Assembly: GCA_015056865.1 (NCBI GenBank) | Contig: SVFM01000014.1 | Location: 1 to 64,000 of the forward strand | Source: Lachnospiraceae bacterium | GTDB lineage: Bacteria; Bacillota; Clostridia; Lachnospirales; Lachnospiraceae | Direction of reading: 5' to 3' | DNA length: 64,000 bases | Part shown: positions 20,270 through 30,006 of the stretch, one piece after another | Numbering within the stretch: the first letter of the stretch is position 1 | Layout of the letters: each line of letters begins with the position of its first letter | Translations under genes and position numbers: made by a program | Notes under the pieces: generated by a model | What the model saw: the letters and a program-made list of their open reading frames with translations, nothing else | Database searches by the model: none | What the model was told of the DNA's origin: nothing

Positions 20270-21487
20270 TTAGAAATCAACCTCAGTATCGTAGTAGCAG
20301 CACTTCAGCAGTTTCTCCATCTCTTCCTGGCTGGGCTGGCGAGGGTTGGAGCCTGTGCAGGCATCTGCAATGGCGTTCTTAGCAATCTCAGGCAGTCTTG
20401 CCAGGAATACATCCTCAGGAACAAAGCCCTGCTCGGTGGGATAGCTGTCAGCGCCGTAGTTCTTAATGCACTGAGGAATGTTCAGGGCATCGTTCATCTT
20501 GCGCAGATATGCGATCAAGTTTGCCACCTTCTCTTCGGTAGTCTGGCCGCCAAGACCCATGTGATCTGCGATGGCACCGTAGCGCTTTGCAGCGGTCTCG
20601 TCCTTAGCGTTGTAAGCGATAACCTTGGGCAGGTACATAGCGTTGGCTGCGCCGTGGATGATGTGTGCGCCGTGATCTTCGAAGATAGCACCGGTCTTGT
20701 GAGCCATGGAATGAACAATACCCAAAAGGGCATTGGAGAATGCCATACCGGCCATGCACTGTGCATTGTGCATCTTTGCACGTTTATCCATGTCACCGTT
20801 GTAGGAATCAACCAGATCTTCCTGAATCATCTTGATTGCATGCAGAGCAAGAGGATCGGTGTAATCACAATTTGCGGTGGAAACATATGCCTCAACTGCA
20901 TGAGTCATAGCGTCCATACCGGTGTGAGCAACCAGCTTTTTAGGCATGGTCTCGGCCAGATCGGGATCCACGATGGCAACATCGGGAGTGATCTCAAAGT
21001 CAGCCAGAGGGTACTTGATACCTTTCTCATAGTCGGTGATAACGGAGAAAGCAGTTACCTCGGTAGCAGTTCCGGATGTGGAAGGGATTGCGCAGAAGTG
21101 TGCTTTCTGACGAAGCTTAGGCAGGCCGAATACTTTGCACATATCCTCAAAAGTAGTCTCAGGATACTCGTACTTGATCCACATAGCCTTTGCAGCATCG
21201 ATAGGTGAGCCGCCGCCCATAGCAACGATCCAGTCAGGCTGGAATTTGAGCATGGCCTCAGCGCCTCTCATAACTGTGTCAACAGAAGGGTCGGGCTCGA
21301 TGCCTTCGAACACTTCCACTTCCATGCCGGCTTCCTTCAGATATTCAATTGCTCTATCCAGAAAACCGAATTTCTTCATGGAACCACCGCCAACGCAGAT
21401 CATTGCGCGGGTACCTTTTAAATCCTTCAGTACAGCCAAAGAACCTTTACCATGGTACAGGTCTCTGGGCAGGGTAAAACGTGCCAT
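20270..21487 (-). CDS. Iron-containing alcohol dehydrogenase
   Basis: MGGGSPIDAAKAMW, AIPSTSGTATEVTAFSVITD, GIVHSMAHKTGA motifs. Confidence 0.9.
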   Translation of the reverse strand: MARFTLPRDLYHGKGSLAVLKDLKGTRAMICVGGGSMKKFGFLDRAIEYLKEAGMEVEVFEGIEPDPSVDTVMRGAEAMLKFQPDWIVAMGGGSPIDAAKAMWIKYEYPETTFEDMCKVFGLPKLRQKAHFCAIPSTSGTATEVTAFSVITDYEKGIKYPLADFEITPDVAIVDPDLAETMPKKLVAHTGMDAMTHAVEAYVSTANCDYTDPLALHAIKMIQEDLVDSYNGDMDKRAKMHNAQCMAGMAFSNALLGIVHSMAHKTGAIFEDHGAHIIHGAANAMYLPKVIAYNAKDETAAKRYGAIADHMGLGGQTTEEKVANLIAYLRKMNDALNIPQCIKNYGADSYPTEQGFVPEDVFLARLPEIAKNAIADACTGSNPRQPSQEEMEKLLKCCYYDTEVDF

Positions 21488-21621
21488 ATGATTATCCTCC
21501 TATCATATAATGTGTAGTATTTTGTCCGTTCGTCCGGACGACATCCATGAGGGAATACCTCAAACTTTGTTAATTATATATCAATTTCCATGAGAATGCA
21601 ATAGTAATATATAAAAACTGT

Positions 21622-21817
21622 GAAATAAGAGACTGGGGGTTAGGACACAGGAGGCACGCCTCATTCGGACACGCTTTCGCTCCGTGAAAGGATGTAATGG
21701 ACGCTAAATTCGAGGCAAAATGTCTACATTTTGCCTGACCTCATTAAGCGCCAACGCCTTTCAAGGGTCCTTCATTGAGGCGTGCCTCCTGTGCCCTACC
21801 CCCCGGCCTCCTATTTC
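21622..21817 (-). repeat. Dispersed palindromic element, copy C (core reversed relative to A/B)
   Basis: Arms TAGGACACAGGAGGCACGCCTCA versus reverse complement of TGAGGCGTGCCTCCTGTGCCCTA; core on minus strand GGACCCTTGAAAGGCGTTGGCGCTTAATGAG...AGCGTCCATTACATCCTTTCACGGAGCGAAAGCGTGTCCG. Confidence 0.9.
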
Positions 21818-21895
21818 TTAAATTTTTATGATACATATCAAAAGGAGAGCAGCTGTGATATAATGGAGAAAAGTTTCAAGAGTGAAGGATGAGGT

Positions 21896-23230
21896 ATGTT
21901 TATGAATTACACAGGAAGTGAATTGTTGGCTTTTTTCTTTATTTACGCCTTTCTGGGGTGGGTCATTGAGATTATTTATGCGGCAGTGCATCAAAAGAAG
22001 TTTGCGAACAGGGGATTTTTAAATGCGCCCCTGTGCCCTGTATACGGCGGCAGCATGATTTTTTTGCTGGTGTTCTTTGACTCTTTGCGGGATAATTTTT
22101 TCTTTTTGTTTTTGGGATGTATTGTTGTAACCACTCTGTCCGAGTGGGTTACAGGTGTGCTCATGGAAAAGCTGCTGGGGCGCAAATGGTGGGATTATTC
22201 CGATTATAAATACAATGTGGGAGGATATGTGTGTCTGAATTTCTCTCTGATATGGGGTGTGGCGGCGGTAACAGCCGTGAAATTGATCCATCCGGGGATA
22301 ATATGGTTGGTAGATCATATGCCCAAGGTGGTGCTAAACATCTTGCTTTTGGTGTTGACCATTCTTTTGATCTGTGATTTTATTGTTTCTTTGGGTGTTG
22401 TGTTAAAGATCAAGATGTCCGGAAAACGGATGCAAAAAGTGGCAGCAGCCATGGAAGGATTTTCCGGTAAAGTGGGACAGGCTATTACTACTTTGATTCA
22501 AAAGCGGATCATGAAAGCGTTTCCTCATTTGGAGAAATCCCAGCCTTTACAGGCAATAGCAGAAGTGGAGCATGAGGTAAGTAAAAAGGTTTTTGCCCGG
22601 GGTTGTGGTTTTCATAAGCTGGTCTGGCTGTTTATGATCGGTTCTTTTCTGGGAGATATGACGGAAACGATCTTCTGCAGACTTACGATGGGGTATTGGA
22701 TGAGTCGAAGCAGTGTGGTGTACGGACGTTTCAGTATTGTGTGGGGCCTTGGTATTGTGCTCTTGACCTTGCTTTTGCACCGGTATAAAGACCGGAGTGA
22801 CAGGTACATTTTTGTGTTTGGTACGGTCATCGGTGGAGCATATGAGTATGCATGCAGTGTGTTTACGGAGCTGGCGTTTGGGACGGTGTTTTGGGATTAC
22901 AGTGGAATTCCTTTCAATCTGGGTGGCAGGATCAATCTGCTCTATTGTTTCTTCTGGGGGATTGCGGCTCTGGTGTGGCTGAAGCTTTGTTATCCTTTTT
23001 TATCCCGCCTGATTGAGAAAATACCCATCAAGTTGGGAACAGTGTTGTCCTGGATATTTGTAGTGTTCATGACTGTCAATCTGATCATCTCAGCTGCTGC
23101 ACTGGACAGGTACAGTGCCCGTGCAGCGGGGCAGGAACCGGAGAATAGCTTGGAGCAACTATTGGATGAGAGGTTTGGGGATGAGCGAATGGAAAGGATC
23201 TATCCCAAGGCTAAAATGACGGGAAATTGA
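21896..23230 (+). CDS. Putative ABC-transporter type IV family membrane protein (PF06541-like), internally duplicated
   Basis: Two homologous halves each with ...WDYS...N-GG--NL...WG-AA---K pattern. Confidence 0.7.
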   Translation: MFMNYTGSELLAFFFIYAFLGWVIEIIYAAVHQKKFANRGFLNAPLCPVYGGSMIFLLVFFDSLRDNFFFLFLGCIVVTTLSEWVTGVLMEKLLGRKWWDYSDYKYNVGGYVCLNFSLIWGVAAVTAVKLIHPGIIWLVDHMPKVVLNILLLVLTILLICDFIVSLGVVLKIKMSGKRMQKVAAAMEGFSGKVGQAITTLIQKRIMKAFPHLEKSQPLQAIAEVEHEVSKKVFARGCGFHKLVWLFMIGSFLGDMTETIFCRLTMGYWMSRSSVVYGRFSIVWGLGIVLLTLLLHRYKDRSDRYIFVFGTVIGGAYEYACSVFTELAFGTVFWDYSGIPFNLGGRINLLYCFFWGIAALVWLKLCYPFLSRLIEKIPIKLGTVLSWIFVVFMTVNLIISAAALDRYSARAAGQEPENSLEQLLDERFGDERMERIYPKAKMTGN

Positions 23231-23248
23231 TGGTTATATACGCACGGA

Positions 23249-23264
23249 TTGCATAAATATGCAA
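23249..23264. promoter_or_regulatory. Candidate ArgR (ARG) box
   Basis: Perfect inverted repeat TTGCATA-AA-TATGCAA upstream of GNAT-argJBD. Confidence 0.45.
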
Positions 23265-23401
23265 AATGTGAGATTTATACGATGGAAATATGAATAAAAA
23301 AACATGATGAAAAACAATAAGTGAATAAAAATAAAAAAATAGTGGACATTTTTGAAAAACGTGGTAAGATGATATACGAAAGTATTAAGCGGAGGTCAAA
23401 A

Positions 23402-23860
23402 ATGGAAGAAAATTTTACGATCCGGGCCATGGTGCCGGAGGATTACGATAAGGTATATACTCTTTGGAAAACGATCAAGGGTTTTGGCATCCGCAGCGTG
23501 GATGATTCCAGAGAGGGCGTGGAGCGGTTTTTGGTGCGCAATCCGGGCTGCAGTGTGGTTGCAGAAAAAGAGGGACAGATCGTGGGCAGTATCCTCTGTG
23601 GGCATGACGGCAGACACGGCAGTCTTTATCATGTGTGTGTGAAGGAGGATTACCGCCGCAGCGGAATCGGCAAAAGCATGGTGGTCCATTGTATGGAGCG
23701 GCTGAAGGAGGAGAAGATCAATAAGGTCTGCCTCATCGCCTTTACCAGAAATGATGTGGGAAATGCCTTTTGGAAGACCATAGGATGGAATCGGAGAGAA
23801 GACCTGAATTATTATGATTTTATTTTAAACGAAGAAAATATAACTGCGTTTATGCAATAA
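23402..23860 (+). CDS. GNAT family N-acetyltransferase
   Basis: YHVCVKEDYRRSGIGKSMVVHCMERL; start ATG 23402 with RBS GGAGG. Confidence 0.85.
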   Translation: MEENFTIRAMVPEDYDKVYTLWKTIKGFGIRSVDDSREGVERFLVRNPGCSVVAEKEGQIVGSILCGHDGRHGSLYHVCVKEDYRRSGIGKSMVVHCMERLKEEKINKVCLIAFTRNDVGNAFWKTIGWNRREDLNYYDFILNEENITAFMQ

Positions 23861-23877
23861 GGAAGGAGTACATAAAA

Positions 23878-25101
23878 ATGGAGATTATTACAGGTGGCGT
23901 GACAGCGGCCCAGGGGTTTGAGGCGGCAGCTGTGGAGGCAGGGATTAAATATCAGAACAGAAAGGATATGGCGCTGGTTTACAGCCAGGTGCCTTGTCAG
24001 GCGGCCGGCACTTTTACTAGCAATCAGGTAAAGGCAGCGCCGGTGCTATGGGATAAGAAGCTGGTGGAGAAGGCGCCTTTTGTACAGGCGGTAGTGATCA
24101 ATTCCGGCATTGCCAATGCCTGCACCGGACAGGAGGGCTTGGATTGCTGTGAAAAGACGGCGGCTGCGGCAGGAAAGGTGCTGGGGATTCCTACAGATGC
24201 AGTGCTGGTGGCATCTACAGGCGTCATCGGCAGACAGATTCCTGTGGACAAGATCACGGCGGGCGTGGAGAAGTTGGCAGCCTGCAAGGAGGGTTCTGCC
24301 CAGGCAGGTACGCTGGCAGCCAAGGCAATTATGACCACCGACACCGTACACAAGGAAGTGGCAGTTACTTTTACCGCAGGGGGGAAGAAGGTAACCATCG
24401 GCGGTATGTGTAAGGGGTCCGGTATGATCCATCCCAACATGTGTACCATGCTGGCGTTCATGACTACGGATCTGGCCATCTCCAAGGAGCTGATGACCAA
24501 GGCAGTGAAAGAGAGCATAGACGATACTTTCAACATGATCTCTGTGGATGGAGATACTTCCACCAACGATACTTACTTGCTGCTGGCCAATGGTCTGGCG
24601 GGCAATCCGGAGATCACCTGTGAGAATGAAGATTATCAGGCCTTTCAGGAGGCTTTGCAGTATGTAAATACCACTTTGGCCAAAATGATGGCCGGGGACG
24701 GAGAGGGGGCTACAGCTCTTGTGGAGACGAAGGTGGTGGGAGCTGCCACCAAGCAGGATGCTAAGCTACTCAGCAAATCCGTGATCTGTTCCAGCCTGAC
24801 CAAGGCAGCAATCTTCGGGCATGATGCCAACTGGGGAAGAATCCTCTGTGCGCTGGGATATTCCGGGGCAAAGTTTGATCCGGAGAAGGTGGAACTTTAT
24901 TTTGAGAGTAAGGCCGGTAAGATCCAGCTTTATGGAGACGGGAAGGGTACCGACTACAGTGAAGAAGAAGCTACCAGGATTCTTTCGGAGAAGGAAGTGA
25001 CCATACTGGTCAATATGAACGCCGGAGACTGCGAGGCTACTGCCTGGGGTTGCGACCTGAGTTATGATTATGTAAAGATCAACGCGGATTACCGCAGCTA
25101 A
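23878..25101 (+). CDS. argJ: Bifunctional glutamate N-acetyltransferase/amino-acid acetyltransferase
   Basis: [41 protein letters not shown] (ATMLxFxxTDA-type self-cleavage region). Confidence 0.93.
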   Translation: MEIITGGVTAAQGFEAAAVEAGIKYQNRKDMALVYSQVPCQAAGTFTSNQVKAAPVLWDKKLVEKAPFVQAVVINSGIANACTGQEGLDCCEKTAAAAGKVLGIPTDAVLVASTGVIGRQIPVDKITAGVEKLAACKEGSAQAGTLAAKAIMTTDTVHKEVAVTFTAGGKKVTIGGMCKGSGMIHPNMCTMLAFMTTDLAISKELMTKAVKESIDDTFNMISVDGDTSTNDTYLLLANGLAGNPEITCENEDYQAFQEALQYVNTTLAKMMAGDGEGATALVETKVVGAATKQDAKLLSKSVICSSLTKAAIFGHDANWGRILCALGYSGAKFDPEKVELYFESKAGKIQLYGDGKGTDYSEEEATRILSEKEVTILVNMNAGDCEATAWGCDLSYDYVKINADYRS

Positions 25102-25124
25102 TACGAGGAAGAGAGGATAAAATC

Positions 25125-26015
25125 ATGCAGGGGAAACAGATGGATGAGGTATTAAAGAAGGCAGAGGTGCTTATTGAAGCCCTTCCTTACATACAACACT
25201 TTAACCGGAAGATTATTGTTGTGAAATACGGTGGCAGTGCTATGAGCAATGCGCAGCTGCAGAAGAATGTGATCAAGGATGTGACTCTTTTAAAGCTGGT
25301 TGGATTTAAACCCATTATTGTGCACGGCGGCGGTAAGGAGATCAGCAACTGGGTCAAGAAGGTAGGCAAAGAGTCCCAGTTTGTGAACGGTTTGCGCGTA
25401 ACGGATGCAGAGACCATGGAGATCGCAGAGATGGTACTCAATAAAGTGAACAAGAATCTGGTATCCATGGTGCAGGAACTGGGTGTAAAAGCTGTTGGTG
25501 TCAGTGGCAAGGACGGCGGCCTTTTGCAGGTGGAAAAGAAATATGCGGACGGTCAGGATATCGGCTTTGTGGGAGAGATCACCAAGGTGGATCCCAAGGT
25601 GCTCTATGACCTTTTGGAGAAGGACTTTTTACCGATTGTAGCACCCATCGGCCTGGATGATGCTTTCCAGACCTACAACATCAATGCAGATGATGCAGCC
25701 TGTGCGGTGGCAAAGGCTGTTGGTGCTGAGAAACTGGCCTTCCTGACGGATATTGAGGGACTGTACAGAGACATCAATGATAAAGCTTCCTTTATTTCCA
25801 GACTGACCGCATCCCAGGCCCAGGAACTGGTAAGTGGCGGTTACATCGGCGGCGGCATGCTGCCCAAGCTGAGCAACTGCATCAACGCCATCCGGGGCGG
25901 TGTAAACAGAGTGCACATTCTGGACGGCCGGATCCCTCATTGTCTGTTGCTTGAAATATTTACCAATGAAGGAATCGGTACCGCCATGATCTCTGATGAG
26001 GAAGGAGTAGTGTAG
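25125..26015 (+). CDS. argB: Acetylglutamate kinase
   Basis: [31 protein letters not shown]. Confidence 0.95.
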   Translation: MQGKQMDEVLKKAEVLIEALPYIQHFNRKIIVVKYGGSAMSNAQLQKNVIKDVTLLKLVGFKPIIVHGGGKEISNWVKKVGKESQFVNGLRVTDAETMEIAEMVLNKVNKNLVSMVQELGVKAVGVSGKDGGLLQVEKKYADGQDIGFVGEITKVDPKVLYDLLEKDFLPIVAPIGLDDAFQTYNINADDAACAVAKAVGAEKLAFLTDIEGLYRDINDKASFISRLTASQAQELVSGGYIGGGMLPKLSNCINAIRGGVNRVHILDGRIPHCLLLEIFTNEGIGTAMISDEEGVV

Positions 26016-26016
26016 T

Positions 26017-27198
26017 ATGATGCAGGCATATATTGAAGAAGCCGAAAAGGCCCTTCTTCACACCTATAACCGCTATCAGGTGGTACTGGACAAAGGAGAA
26101 GGTGTCTATCTGTATGATATTGAAGGCAAGAAATATCTGGACTTTGTTTCCGGTATCGCAGTCTTTGCCTTGGGCTACAAGAATCAGGCTTACAATGACG
26201 CATTGAAGGAGCAGATTGACAAAGTAATTCACACTTCCAACTATTATTATAACGTGCCTACCATAGAGGCGGCAAAGAAGTTAAAGAAGGTATCCGGTAT
26301 GGATCGGGTATTTTTCACCAACTCCGGTGCGGAGGCCATTGAGGGTGCCATCAAGGCGGCCAGAAAATATGCATATTTAAAGGACGGCAGCACGGACCAT
26401 GAGATCATTGCCATGAACCATTCCTTCCACGGCAGGACCATGGGTGCTTTGTCTGTGACCGGCAATCCTAAGTACAGGGAAGCCTTTGAGCCGGGCATCG
26501 GCAATATCAGGTTCGCCGATATGAATGATTTTGACAGTGTGCTGGCCTGTGTAAATGACAAGACCTGTGCCATCTTGTTTGAGACAGTGCAGGGTGAAGG
26601 CGGTATCTATCCTGCAACCCAGGAGTTTTTGGAAAAGGTACGGGCTCTCTGTGATGAGAAAGATATTCTTTTGATCCTGGATGAGATCCAGTGCGGCATG
26701 GGTCGTACCGGCTATATGTATGCTTGGCAGAAGTACGGTGTGAAGCCTGACATTATGACCACGGCCAAGGCACTTGGCTGCGGTGTTCCGGTGGGTGCCT
26801 TTTTGATGACGGAGAAGGTAGGAGCGCATTCTCTGGTAGCAGGGGATCACGGTACCACTTACGGCGGGAATCCTCTGGCAGGTGCGGCCATCAACAAAGT
26901 GCTTGATTTATTTGAGGAGAATCATATAATAGAACATGTGAGAGAAGTGGCGCCATATCTGGAGCAGAAGCTGGATGAACTGGCTGCAAAACATGATTAC
27001 ATTCAGACCAGAAGGGGAGCGGGGCTGATGCAGGGATTGGTCTGCAAGGGGCCGGTTTCTGAGATCATTAACCGGGCACTGGAAAAGGGGCTGATCCTGA
27101 TCAACGCGGGAACAAATATCATTCGTTTTGTACCGCCGCTTGTGATCACTAGGGAAAATATTGATGATATGGTGGCGATTCTGGATACTTGCTTCTAG
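26017..27198 (+). CDS. argD: Acetylornithine transaminase
   Basis: NSGAEAIEGAIKAARKY, DEIQCGMGRTG, TTAKALGCGVPVGA (PLP lysine). Confidence 0.93.
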   Translation: MMQAYIEEAEKALLHTYNRYQVVLDKGEGVYLYDIEGKKYLDFVSGIAVFALGYKNQAYNDALKEQIDKVIHTSNYYYNVPTIEAAKKLKKVSGMDRVFFTNSGAEAIEGAIKAARKYAYLKDGSTDHEIIAMNHSFHGRTMGALSVTGNPKYREAFEPGIGNIRFADMNDFDSVLACVNDKTCAILFETVQGEGGIYPATQEFLEKVRALCDEKDILLILDEIQCGMGRTGYMYAWQKYGVKPDIMTTAKALGCGVPVGAFLMTEKVGAHSLVAGDHGTTYGGNPLAGAAINKVLDLFEENHIIEHVREVAPYLEQKLDELAAKHDYIQTRRGAGLMQGLVCKGPVSEIINRALEKGLILINAGTNIIRFVPPLVITRENIDDMVAILDTCF

Positions 27199-27222
27199 AA
27201 GCGGCATCGGGAATGGGAGGAC

Positions 27223-28608
27223 TTGGTGGGGCTGAAAACAAGGCTTTTATCAGTAGGAATGATTGCCTGTCTGTTGGCGGGAACGTGTTATGTGGGACTT
27301 AGCGGAATGGAGATGCGGCAGGAGCCGGAGGAAATACAGGAAGCTGCGCCGGATAAGGAGACCATATATTTTTGGTATTCTGACAGCAGTATGACAGATT
27401 ATCTGAATAGTGCGGCTGTAACTTTTGGTCAAGAGAATGATGTGAGAGTGATTCCTAAGCTGGTATCCGACAGTGCATATCTGGAGGAGATCCATCGGGC
27501 GTCTTTGGAGGATAAGCAGGTGCCGGATGTGTATATGCTGAGCAATGATTCCCTCGGAAAGGCTTATCTGGCGGGATTGGCATCCAGAATTCAGGATACG
27601 CAGGGGCTTTGTACCACGGAAAATTTTCCCCAGACCGCCCTTTCGGCAGTGACTTACCGGGATAAGTTGGTTGCCTATCCTTATTACTATGAGACCAGCG
27701 CCCTTTTGTATAATAAGACTTATTTGGAGGAATGGACGGCTGCCCAGTTGACTGCCCAGAAGGAGCAGGAGGGTGAGCAGGAACCTGGGACAGAGGGAAA
27801 CGATGGGGATGATGGAGATGAGCGGCTGGAGATTACCCAGCAGCAGATTGAAGCCGGCATCCCTGTGAATATGGATGAACTTTTAGCCTTTGCAGACAAT
27901 TATGACGCACCTGAAAATGTAGAGGCGGTTCTGAAGTGGGATGTGTCAGACATTTTTTACAACTACTATTTTGTGGGAGAATATATGAATGTCGGCGGTG
28001 AGGCCGGCGATGATGTAAAAAGCATTGACATCTATAATGATGAGGCCAAAAGGTGCTTGGAGATTTATCAGGCTTTGAACCAATTTTTCTCCATTGATGC
28101 AGATGCAGTTGATTATGAAACTGTGCTGCAGGAATTCATAGAAGGCAAGTTGGTTTTCACGGTTGTGACGCCGGATGCAGTGGAGGTGTTGGAGCAGGCC
28201 AAGGAGGAGGGCACTTTTGCTTATGAGTATGGTGTTGCAACTATGCCTATGCCCAGCGCAGAGTTAAGGGGACGGTCCCTGTCAGTGACAAGCAGTGTGG
28301 TGATCAACGGCTATTCCGATCACAAAGAGTTGGCCAATGAATTTGCCGCTTTTCTGACCGAAGACTACCTGGATAACTTGTATGAAAGAACAGGCAAGCT
28401 GTCAGCCAACCTTTCAGCCAATACAGACAAGGAACACCTGATGACCTTTATGGAAGAATACAAGAACTCCATATCTCTGCCGAAGATGATCGAGACCAGC
28501 AATTTCTGGATTCATCTGGAAGTAGCGTTTGCGCGGATATGGGCCGGTGAGGATGTGGAAACTCAGCTACAGGCTCTGTCAGCTCAGATATTATCGCAGG
28601 TAGAATAA
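27223..28608 (+). CDS. Extracellular solute-binding protein (ABC sugar-type)
   Basis: N-terminal signal-like segment; periplasmic-binding-protein type 1 style (YFWYSDSSMTDYLNSAAVTFGQENDVRVIPK; YYYETSALLYNK). Confidence 0.75.
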   Translation: MVGLKTRLLSVGMIACLLAGTCYVGLSGMEMRQEPEEIQEAAPDKETIYFWYSDSSMTDYLNSAAVTFGQENDVRVIPKLVSDSAYLEEIHRASLEDKQVPDVYMLSNDSLGKAYLAGLASRIQDTQGLCTTENFPQTALSAVTYRDKLVAYPYYYETSALLYNKTYLEEWTAAQLTAQKEQEGEQEPGTEGNDGDDGDERLEITQQQIEAGIPVNMDELLAFADNYDAPENVEAVLKWDVSDIFYNYYFVGEYMNVGGEAGDDVKSIDIYNDEAKRCLEIYQALNQFFSIDADAVDYETVLQEFIEGKLVFTVVTPDAVEVLEQAKEEGTFAYEYGVATMPMPSAELRGRSLSVTSSVVINGYSDHKELANEFAAFLTEDYLDNLYERTGKLSANLSANTDKEHLMTFMEEYKNSISLPKMIETSNFWIHLEVAFARIWAGEDVETQLQALSAQILSQVE

Positions 28609-28649
28609 TTTATAGAATAATAAACCAATCATGTGGGTAAACTAATTTC

Positions 28650-28846
28650 AGATGTGTACGCCCCGGGTGATTTCGAAGGCCAAAGGACTGGGTGCAGGGC
28701 CAAAGGAAGGCACTTGATTTTTCAAGCATTTATGCGCAGAAAAATCTTAGTACCGCTGCGTTTTTCACGGAGTGAGAACGTGCCTGAGCCGCTCCCTTTT
28801 GCCCCGCGCCTTTGTCTTATGACTTATGAAAACACCCCGAGTGCGA
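28650..28846 (+). repeat. Diverged copy D of the dispersed palindromic element
   Basis: Core CCGCTGCGTTTTTCACGGAGTGAGAACGTGCC aligns with CCCTGCGTTCTTTCACGGAGCGAGAGCGTGTCC of copy A; flanking arms partly complementary. Ends approximate. Confidence 0.6.
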
Positions 28847-28868
28847 GGACATCGGAAAGGAGACCTAC

Positions 28869-29300
28869 ATGATTGGTTTTTTTATTGCACTGCTTTCCGG
28901 TGCGCTAATGAGTATTCAGGGAGTGTTTAACACCCAGGTGACCAAGGCGTCCAGTATCTGGGTGGCAAATGCTTTTGTGCAGTTTACGGCCCTTTTATTT
29001 TGTCTTGCAGTCTGGGTTTTTACGGATCGGAGTTCGTTAACTGCAGTAGTCAAGACGGAACCTAAATATATGCTGCTGGGAGGATGTATCGGAGCTCTGA
29101 TCACATATACGGTGATCAAAAGCATGGAGAATCTGGGACCTGCCAGAGCGGTGATGTTGATTGTGGTAGCGCAGCTGTTGGTGGCCTATATCATTGAATT
29201 GTTTGGGTGGTTCGGAGTAGAAAAGCAACCCTTGGAGATCCGTAAAATTTTGGGTATGGCACTGGCCATTGTGGGGATAGTTATTTTTAAATGGAAATAG
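28869..29300 (+). CDS. DMT family transporter (YdcZ/PF04657-like)
   Basis: Short 4-TM protein, MIGFFIALLSGALMSIQGVFNTQVTK. Confidence 0.8.
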   Translation: MIGFFIALLSGALMSIQGVFNTQVTKASSIWVANAFVQFTALLFCLAVWVFTDRSSLTAVVKTEPKYMLLGGCIGALITYTVIKSMENLGPARAVMLIVVAQLLVAYIIELFGWFGVEKQPLEIRKILGMALAIVGIVIFKWK

Positions 29301-29397
29301 AAATACGCTTGTAAAATAAAAGCATTTGTCATACAATAAAAGCAGACGGCATAGAGAGGCGCTCCTTGACTTGGGGAAAGAGGAAAGGAGTTATGCG

Positions 29398-29976
29398 ATG
29401 AAGGAAAAGAATAAAAGAAACCTATTGCCGGCAGTGCTGTGTGCAATGCTTTTTTTGTCTGCCTGCGGGCAGGAACAGATCACCTTGGAGCAGGTGCTGG
29501 CAGAGCAGGCAGGACAAAATCCAACGGTTCAAGTGCAGGAAAAGAGCAGCATTTGGGTACATATATGCGGTGCAGTTCGGTATCCCGGGATTTATGAGAT
29601 GGAAGCGGGCAGCAGGATTTATGATGTGATTCAGGCGGCCGGAGGTTTTACGGAGGATGCAGATACCGGATTTCATAATTTGGCCCAGATGGTAACAGAT
29701 GAGATGCAAGTATTAATACCAACCCTGGAGGAAGCAAAAGAGCAAGGAAGTTTGCGGACAGAGATTACAGAGCAAAGTGGACGGATCAATATTAATACAG
29801 CTTCTGCCCAGCAGCTGCAGAAACTACCCGGCATCGGAGAGAGCAAGGCACTTGATATTATTGCCTACCGGGAAAAGTATGGCGGATTTGAGGATATCCG
29901 TCAGATCATGGAAGTAAGCGGTATTAAGAACGCAGTGTTTGAAAAGATAGAACCATTGATCACAGTGGGAAAGTAA
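29398..29976 (+). CDS. comEA: ComEA family helix-hairpin-helix protein with SLBB domain and lipoprotein signal
   Basis: Lipobox LSAC; IWVHICGAVRYPGIYEMEAGSRIYDVIQAAGGF; RININTASAQQLQKLPGIGESKALDIIAYREKYGGF. Confidence 0.85.
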   Translation: MKEKNKRNLLPAVLCAMLFLSACGQEQITLEQVLAEQAGQNPTVQVQEKSSIWVHICGAVRYPGIYEMEAGSRIYDVIQAAGGFTEDADTGFHNLAQMVTDEMQVLIPTLEEAKEQGSLRTEITEQSGRININTASAQQLQKLPGIGESKALDIIAYREKYGGFEDIRQIMEVSGIKNAVFEKIEPLITVGK

Positions 29977-30006
29977 ATAGCATCTGTAGAGTACAGGAGG
30001 AAGTGT

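Noticed and set aside
20264-21208. 314-aa plus-strand ORF
   Set aside because: Antisense to the iron-containing alcohol dehydrogenase; no coding signature.
28633-28872. 79-aa plus-strand ORF
   Set aside because: Lies over diverged palindromic element D; no RBS or domain.
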